Shown here: positions 58,619 through 64,000 of the stretch, in pieces | How the letters are laid out: each line of letters begins with the position of its first letter | Numbering within the stretch: the stretch's first letter is position 1 | Assembly: GCA_025175895.1 (NCBI GenBank) | Contig: CM046003.1 | Location: forward strand, 31,641,245 to 31,705,244 | Direction: 5' to 3' | DNA: 64,000 nucleotides | DNA from: Wurfbainia villosa | Taxonomy: Eukaryota; Streptophyta; Magnoliopsida; Zingiberales; Zingiberaceae | Position numbers and translations under genes: made by a program | The notes under the pieces: generated by a model | What the model saw: the letters and a program-made list of their open reading frames with translations, nothing else | The model's database searches: none | What the model was told of the DNA's origin: nothing

Positions 58619-59003
58619 GTGGCCATCAGAGAATAAAATGAGATCTGGGTGTTCTATCTGCTGGGGTTCCTGACCTTGGAAGATTGCTTACTGACTACAT
58701 AATAGAACTTTTGGTTTTTGTATTGCTTCTGCCGTCACTGAAGATCTAAACATTTACAATAGCAAGGAATTGGCTAATATTATTGCTGCAGCTCTTCTCT
58801 GTTCATCAGCGTTTTTTTCTCCAAGATCTAAAGCCACGGCATATGGCTATGTGAATGTTGCTCAGGAGTCCCAGGATTTTTCTTTATCTGTTTTTTCCAC
58901 TCAAGAAAATATTGAAGACAAAAAATCTCCTGCGTCTCATTCAAATCCTGTTTCTTTGACAAAAAATCTGCCATTGAGATGTATTAACATTAGTGTGGAG
59001 TAA
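58619..59003 (+). other. Possible second captured fragment, unidentified
   Basis: An open frame of 77 codons (58770-59003) starts in the middle of a longer plus-strand coding-like stretch from about 58710 (FGFCIASAVTEDLNIYNSKE, then LANIIAAALLCSSAFF). I cannot match it to a family. Its composition differs from the AT-rich flanks and it follows the polymerase eta exons directly. Confidence 0.4.
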
Positions 59004-59199
59004 AATGTATTGAGATGCATTCCGAGTAAAATATAGTGTGGAGTAAAATGTTAATGAGATGTATTAACATTTTGAACTTAAACATGAATATTATGCGTTA
59101 GTTTGATAATACAATAAATTTGTTTTGTGAAGTGAAATGTGAATATTGTAAATTAATTTAATTTGGTATTGTATCAATATGATATGAGATCATTGTTCA

Positions 59200-59790
59200 A
59201 ACTCGATATTAGAAGCGCTTATAATCTCTCTTAAAAATATGATTATAGAATCGGCCGTAGCCGTTTCTAAAATTATGCTTGAGATATATATACATTAGAA
59301 GCGGTTTTTAACCGCATCTAAACCTTGTTTATTGGATCGCCATACAAACACATTAGGAGCGGTTAAAACCGCTCCTAAAACTCTGTTTATTACATCGACA
59401 AACAGACACATTAGGAGCGGTTTTAACCGCTTTTAAAATGTATGTTTATAGATGCGGTCATAAGTGTTTGTGATGTTTGTACAATAGGAGTGGTTGCAAA
59501 CTCTTTAGAATCAGTTAAAAATCGATTCTATAGGTCTCCAACACAAGCGGTCACAAGTGTTTGTGATGTTTGTACAATAGGAGCGGTTGCAAACTCTTTA
59601 GAACCAGTTAAAAACCGATTCTATAGGTCTCCAACACAACCGGCTCTTTATTTTGAACCACCGGTTTATTTTACCGCTTCGGTTGTCTTTAGCATCGCCA
59701 TTATCTACAACGGTTAAAAACCGATTCTAATTATTTAGAAGCGGTTGATAAGTGGTTCTAAAGGCTTTTTAAAACCGCTTCTAAAGGATT
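59200..59790. repeat. 3' subterminal repeats of CACTA 1
   Basis: Dense AGAAGCGGTT / AGGAGCGGTTTTAACCGC motifs in both orientations, including two near-identical ~110-bp tandem units (about 59450-59560 and 59560-59650). Confidence 0.9.
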
Positions 59791-59804
59791 TTTTTTTTGT
59801 AGTG

Positions 59805-59807
59805 TGA
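59805..59807. repeat. Target-site duplication TGA (right) of CACTA 1
   Basis: TGA after GTAGTG; matches 52839-52841. Confidence 0.8.
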
Positions 59808-60933
59808 GGTTTTGGCAGCATAAAGTCCAAGTATGTGGTCTTGGCAGCATAAGTCCAAATGAACCTTGGCAAAGGAGACCCGGTTAGCATGACATAGCCG
59901 ATGGATGCACCTGAAGGCTAATGTGAAGGGTGAAGGAGTCGTAGAGGACTTGGATGGACCCTGAGGGCGAGAGATTGATGGAAGCAGCTAGAAGGCTTAG
60001 GTCTAAGCTAAGGCTGATTGATCAAGTATGAGGGAATCATATTTAAGTTAAATCTCATGTTTGAAGTTTACCAGTCAAATGGGGTTATGGACTAGTCGAC
60101 TGGCCAAGTGTATGACACTTGAGAGCTTAGTTTGACTCGAGTAGTCAACTGAGATTATGACCAGTCGATTGGTCATGTATTCAACTGAAGCTCGACTGTT
60201 ATCTGTGGCTCTGGCAGTCGACTGCTAGGGTTGGGCAATCGACAGGTCATATAGGTGGCTAGGGCACAGATTATTTGGCAGTCGTCTGCTGACTTATAGC
60301 AGTCGATTGGTTCTTATGGCAGTCGACTGTTGAGCCAGGGAAGTTGACTGATCGGTCAAAATCTAACGTGGATTAGTCCTTTGTGAGACAATAGATAGGT
60401 GAGTAGTTGACTGCTAGGTGCAAAATCACCCCGAGCTTAGCTTTATAGGAAGACTTCGTGGAGGATTTGAAGTAGCCAATTCTTGAGCATTTGGGAGGGA
60501 TTTTGTTGTTGCATTCCAGACCTTCCAAGGCGTTCAAAGCAACCACATTATAAGCATTCAAAAGTTCTCTTTGTAAAGTGTTCTTTACATTTGTATTTTC
60601 ATTCTTATTGCATTTGCTTATGTTTGGTTGTATCTTGTGTTCTTATTATTGTAAGACATTATAAGAGGTTTATCCACCTTTGGATTGTTTCCGAGAAGGA
60701 GAAGATATAGTGGTGGTGTGCATAACTAGAGCTTGACCCATGGAATAGGAACTCTAGTTCCGAACCACATAAAATATCGTCTTGTGCTTGTGTGTGTTTG
60801 TCTTTGTATTTGTTTATACTTGTGCTTTTGTATTCTGCTGCACACTAATCATTTTGTAGACAAACACAATTGAACGTACAAATCATGAATGACGTTATTC
60901 ATCCCCCTCTAGCGCACAAATCAGTCCCTATAA
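59808..60933 (+). repeat. LTR of element E, second part
   Basis: Continues the AAGTCCAAG minisatellite, then a GTCGAC cluster (60070-60400). It ends AGTCCCTATA (usual CA changed to TA), followed by the primer site. Its 3' part matches B' LTR 48890-49604. Confidence 0.82.
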
Positions 60934-60950
60934 TTGGTATCAGCGCAAGG
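60934..60950 (+). other. Primer-binding site of E
   Basis: ATTGGTATCAGCGCAAG, one base from the consensus TGGTATCAGAGC. Confidence 0.78.
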
Positions 60951-61005
60951 ATGCTCTTCAAGGACTAACTTCCAAGAGAGCACAAGAGTTATAGGAGAAC
61001 AAAAG

Positions 61006-62649
61006 ATGGAGTTGCCCAAAGATGAATTGGGCTATGACATCACCATTCCACCCGTCTTCGACCGCGAGGATTTTGGGTATTAGAAAGGTAGAATGATGCA
61101 TTTTCTTATGTGTAACATAGAAGATTGGTTTATCCTTGTAGACGGACTCGAATGGCCAAGAGGTTCGAAGGGTGGATTTCTCAAGAAGAAAAGATGAACT
61201 GAGGAGCAACTTCGAAAATCTGAGATCAATGATAAGGTAGGAAAAATGTTAGTTAAATTAATACCTAACGATATTTTTTCCAAGATAGGTGGATATAAGG
61301 GCGTAAGGGATTTATGAAACAACTTGGTCAAGTTCCATGAAGATCCCTCACCGACCCAAGAAGATGAGGACAAGTCCAAAGAAAAGGAATGCTCATCCTC
61401 TCAAGAGAGTGAAGATTTAGAAGTTGATAAGTGTTTAACATCCGAAGAAGAAATTGAGAAAGCTTCCACCTCTAGGATTGAGGGGGAGTAGAGACACTCA
61501 ACTCCAGAGCAAGAGCAAGAGGAGTCATCTACCTCCGAAATAAATGAAGAACTAGACCACCATTCTCCTACCACCAAGCTAGGTAACTCAAGCATTATTT
61601 ATAAAAATAAAGACCATATCATATGCTTTGAGTGTAGGGAGAAAGGGAATTACAAGAGAAAATGTCCAAGAAAAATCAAGAAAAAGGCTAAAGTGGCACC
61701 TAAGATGAAGGAGAAGCTCAAGGAAGTTGATGCCCCGATACACAAGAGTAAAGAGCATATAGTATGCTTCAAATGCAATAAAAAAGGACATTACCAAAGC
61801 CAATGCCTGAGGGGGAGGAACCCAACCAAGGACATGAGAGGAGCATCACATGTATGGGGAGCTAAGGCAAACCCTAAGATATATCTTAATAATGCTCATA
61901 ATTTATGTAATGATAGAAAACATGATAGGAATGGTTTCAATTTACTTGTAATTGTTAATGATCATAAGAAGAATGCTAGTAGTAAGCCTAAGGATCAATC
62001 TAGAAAAAAGTATTTTTGTTTAGGTGCTAAATATTGTAATCTTAGGGTTAAGAACAAGACCCTACCTAAGGATAGGAGGGTAGAGAACAAGAACCTTGGC
62101 ATTAACTCTAAGAAGGGTAGACATATGCCTAGAAGAAAGGGGAATGCTTAAAGAAAGAATGAAAATTCGAAAATTGAGCATTTGGAATTGGAAAATCAAG
62201 CTTTGAGGTCAAAGCTTGAAAAATTAGAAAAGACCCTAAAGAAGATGGAAAATATGCTAAATGGGTATAGTGGGAAAACCTTAGGAGTTAGGAGGCAAGG
62301 TGCATCCAAGGATAGGAAAGGTTTGGGTCATAAACCTAAGTCCAAGGAAGTGATGTCAACCTACCATAGTGTTCCATTTTACTATGGAACTAAATCTAGG
62401 TCTAGAAATACTAAGGTCACAAGAGAAGTCATCTCTAGGATTGACCATGGCAAGTGTCTAGTGGCCAAGGTTTTCAAGAAACCTAGGAAAGCCACTAACA
62501 AGGTTACAAGGGAAGTTATCCCTAAGATTAACCTTGAAAAGACTACAATGACTAAGACTCCCAAGCCTAGAAGGGTCATTAGGAAGGTACCTAGGGAAGT
62601 AATCCCTAGTGAATACCTTGTTAACCGGAGGAGCTCAAATAGATTTTGA
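61006..62649 (+). pseudogene. Gag of element E (B family)
   Basis: Starts MELPKDELGYDITIPPVFDR at 61006. Stops at 61081, 61198, 61315, 61488 and elsewhere interrupt it. Two CCHC knuckles are intact: CFECREKGNYKRKC (61624-61665) and CFKCNKKGHYQSQC (61765-61806). Then comes a coiled-coil-like segment ENQALRSKLEKLEKTLKKME (about 62188-62247) and a basic C-terminus with three KV(T/P)REVI(S/P) units. Closely parallel to B gag. After its stop at 62647 the text continues as in B until CACTA 2 cuts in at 62672. Confidence 0.88.
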
Positions 62650-62689
62650 GTTCCTAGGAGTGTGATTCCCTCACTACAAAAATACATCA

Positions 62690-63340
62690 AAATAGCAACG
62701 AAATTTGGCAACGAAAATAATTTGTTGCAAATTTACAATAAATTTTGCGATGAATTACAAATTTTGTCGCAAATTAGTAACGAAATTTCTAATAAAAATT
62801 TTTTTGTTACAAACTTACTTATATTTGCAACAAATTAAATTTCATCGCAATTTTGCAATGAATTTGATTTTTTGTCACAAATTTGTGATGAAAAATCAAT
62901 TTCGTTGCAAAATTTTGCAACGAATTTATAATTCGTCGCATAATTTGCAACGAATCTATAATTCATTTCAAAATTTTGCAATGAATTCATAATTCGTTGC
63001 AAAATTTTGCAATGAATACATAATTTGTTGCAAATTTTTCGATAAATTTGACAATGAAATATTTTCATCGGATATTTTCAATTATTTGAAAAAAAAACAA
63101 ACGGTAGGAATTAACAAATTTGCGACGAATTTAATTTTCATCGCCAATTTTGCTACGAAAAATAATTTTCGTCATAGAATTCTACGACTAAATGAAAATT
63201 CATTGCAAAATTTGCAACGATTTAATAATTCGTTGCAAAATTTGTAATAAATTTAGTGATTTACGTTGGTATTTTTAATTGGCGACGAATATTGTATTCG
63301 TTGTCAAATCGACGACGAATATTGCAACGAATTAGAAATC
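62690..63340. repeat. Subterminal repeats of CACTA 2
   Basis: More than twenty copies of (G/T)CAACGAA(T/A) and complements (TTCGT(C/T)GC), many decayed; they give spurious N/K/F-rich frames on both strands. Confidence 0.82.
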
Positions 63341-63359
63341 GTCGCCGATTTCCCCCTAA

Positions 63360-63900
63360 TTAACATCCCCTTCTCCTTTCCTCCCTCCTCACGCTCTCGT
63401 CCCCGCCGCTCGATCGGTATGCCTCTTCTCTTCCTTTCTTCCACCGCCGGAGCAGCAGCATCACGACAACGAGCTCGTGGCCACAAGATCGTGGCAGTTG
63501 CTGTGCGATCTCACGCGACAACTACTGCGATTGCACGAAAGCTATCATGACTTCTCGACAGCTGGCATGACTCGCGCAGAGCTCCATCGCGACCACGCGG
63601 GCAACTTTGGCGATCACGCCGACAATTGCACCGGTGGCGCGTAGCCTCACTACTGCCGCCGCGAGGTGCCACGACCTCGCAGCAGCTGCCGTGGGCACAC
63701 GTCGTAGGGGCAAGACAACGTGACAGGGGGGTCATCGCCACCCCCTGGATCGCACACCTGGGTGGTTCATCGCTGCCCCAGCTGGAGTGTTTGTTCCAGG
63801 CTCCACACGACCCAGTTGGGTGGTTCATCGCCGCCCCTGGATCGCGCACAACTATTGGGGCAACCCCGTCCCTCCGCATCATGTACTCAACCACAGTAGA
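63360..63900. other. GC-rich segment in CACTA 2, possible captured exon
   Basis: Sharp change from AT-rich repeats to GC-rich text (CCGCCGGAGCAGCAGC and similar), with an ATG at 63419 in a frame of about 40 codons and overlapping frames on both strands. No family recognised. CACTA elements often carry captured gene starts here, but that is inference. Confidence 0.35.
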
Positions 63901-64000
63901 GTCAACATGTTATTCAAATTAAATCAGTAATGTGTAATATATAAATACAAAACTAATATTTTATTTTTCATAGGTTTGTCATACTTCGTCCTTCAGGTGA

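Larger units (their letters stand above)
52842..59804 (+). mobile_element. CACTA (En/Spm) DNA transposon 1, with captured gene
   Basis: Ends CACTACAAAAAAA ... TTTTTTTGTAGTG form a 13-bp terminal inverted repeat; TGA is duplicated on both sides. Subterminal zones (52860-53290 and 59200-59790) are full of AGAAGCGGTT/AACCGCTCCT motifs in both orientations, as expected for transposase binding. Inside are TNP2-like fragments, a Transposase_24-like gene and three DNA polymerase eta exons. The TNP2 frame is truncated and shifted, so this copy is non-autonomous. Confidence 0.95.
62672..64000 (+). mobile_element. CACTA-like transposon 2, left part
   Basis: Begins CACTACAAAAATA inside sequence shared with element B (break after GTGATTCCCT). 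Followed by about 650 bases of alternating GCAACGAA/TTCGTCGC/TTCGTTGC motifs in both orientations, typical of subterminal binding-site arrays. The right end is outside the window, so the inverted repeat and target duplication cannot be confirmed. 63360-63900 is GC-rich. Confidence 0.78.

Noticed and set aside
62705..63068. Frames rich in Asn/Phe/Cys/Lys on both strands
   Set aside because: Translations of the GCAACGAA-type subterminal repeats.

Overview
This is angiosperm nuclear DNA made almost wholly of transposable elements. I find no intact host gene, rRNA or tRNA gene. Signs of a plant genome are Ty1/copia and Ty3/gypsy LTR retrotransposons with initiator-tRNA-Met-type primer sites, a CACTA (En/Spm) transposon with TNP2-like and Transposase_24-like genes, a tRNA-derived SINE, and plant-type DNA polymerase eta exons. 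The species cannot be named from the sequence.

Layout. (1) 1-13685, minus: a copia element (A; gag plus 5' LTR) split inside gag by a 10.7 kb gypsy element (G, 612-11343, 5-bp duplication ATTGA). (2) 11865-18867, minus: a gag-only copia-type element (B) whose 3' LTR also serves as the 5' LTR of A. (3) 18868-49604, plus: the 3' part of a second gag-only copy (B'), cut into three pieces. A SINE (19672-19878) landed in B'; copia C1 (19879-38010, minus, duplication TTTGT) landed in the SINE tail; copia D (21950-31364, plus, duplication GTGTT) landed in the RNase H region of C1; a second C-family element, C2 (38602-47162, plus, duplication AGGAG), landed further along B'. (4) 49605-51867: no gene, then a decayed gypsy gag-protease fragment. 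(5) 51868-64000: stacked LTR starts, then element E (LTR plus gag, plus strand). A CACTA transposon (52842-59804, duplication TGA) sits in the LTR of E, and a second CACTA (62672 to the window end) sits just past its gag.

The coding regions are remnants of retrotransposon gag, protease, integrase, reverse transcriptase and RNase H, all carrying stops or frameshifts. The order integrase before reverse transcriptase marks C1, C2 and D as Ty1/copia. The exception is inside the CACTA element: three consecutive exons of DNA polymerase eta with open frames and GT-AG introns, which look like a captured host gene fragment.

Most striking observations: the four-layer nest dated by exact target duplications; the captured polymerase eta fragment; the gag-only family with a shared non-coding internal domain; a tRNA primer site absorbed into the LTRs of C2; and several LTR repeat arrays (GTCGAC palindromes, a 27-bp minisatellite, a leader with four exact 19-mers).
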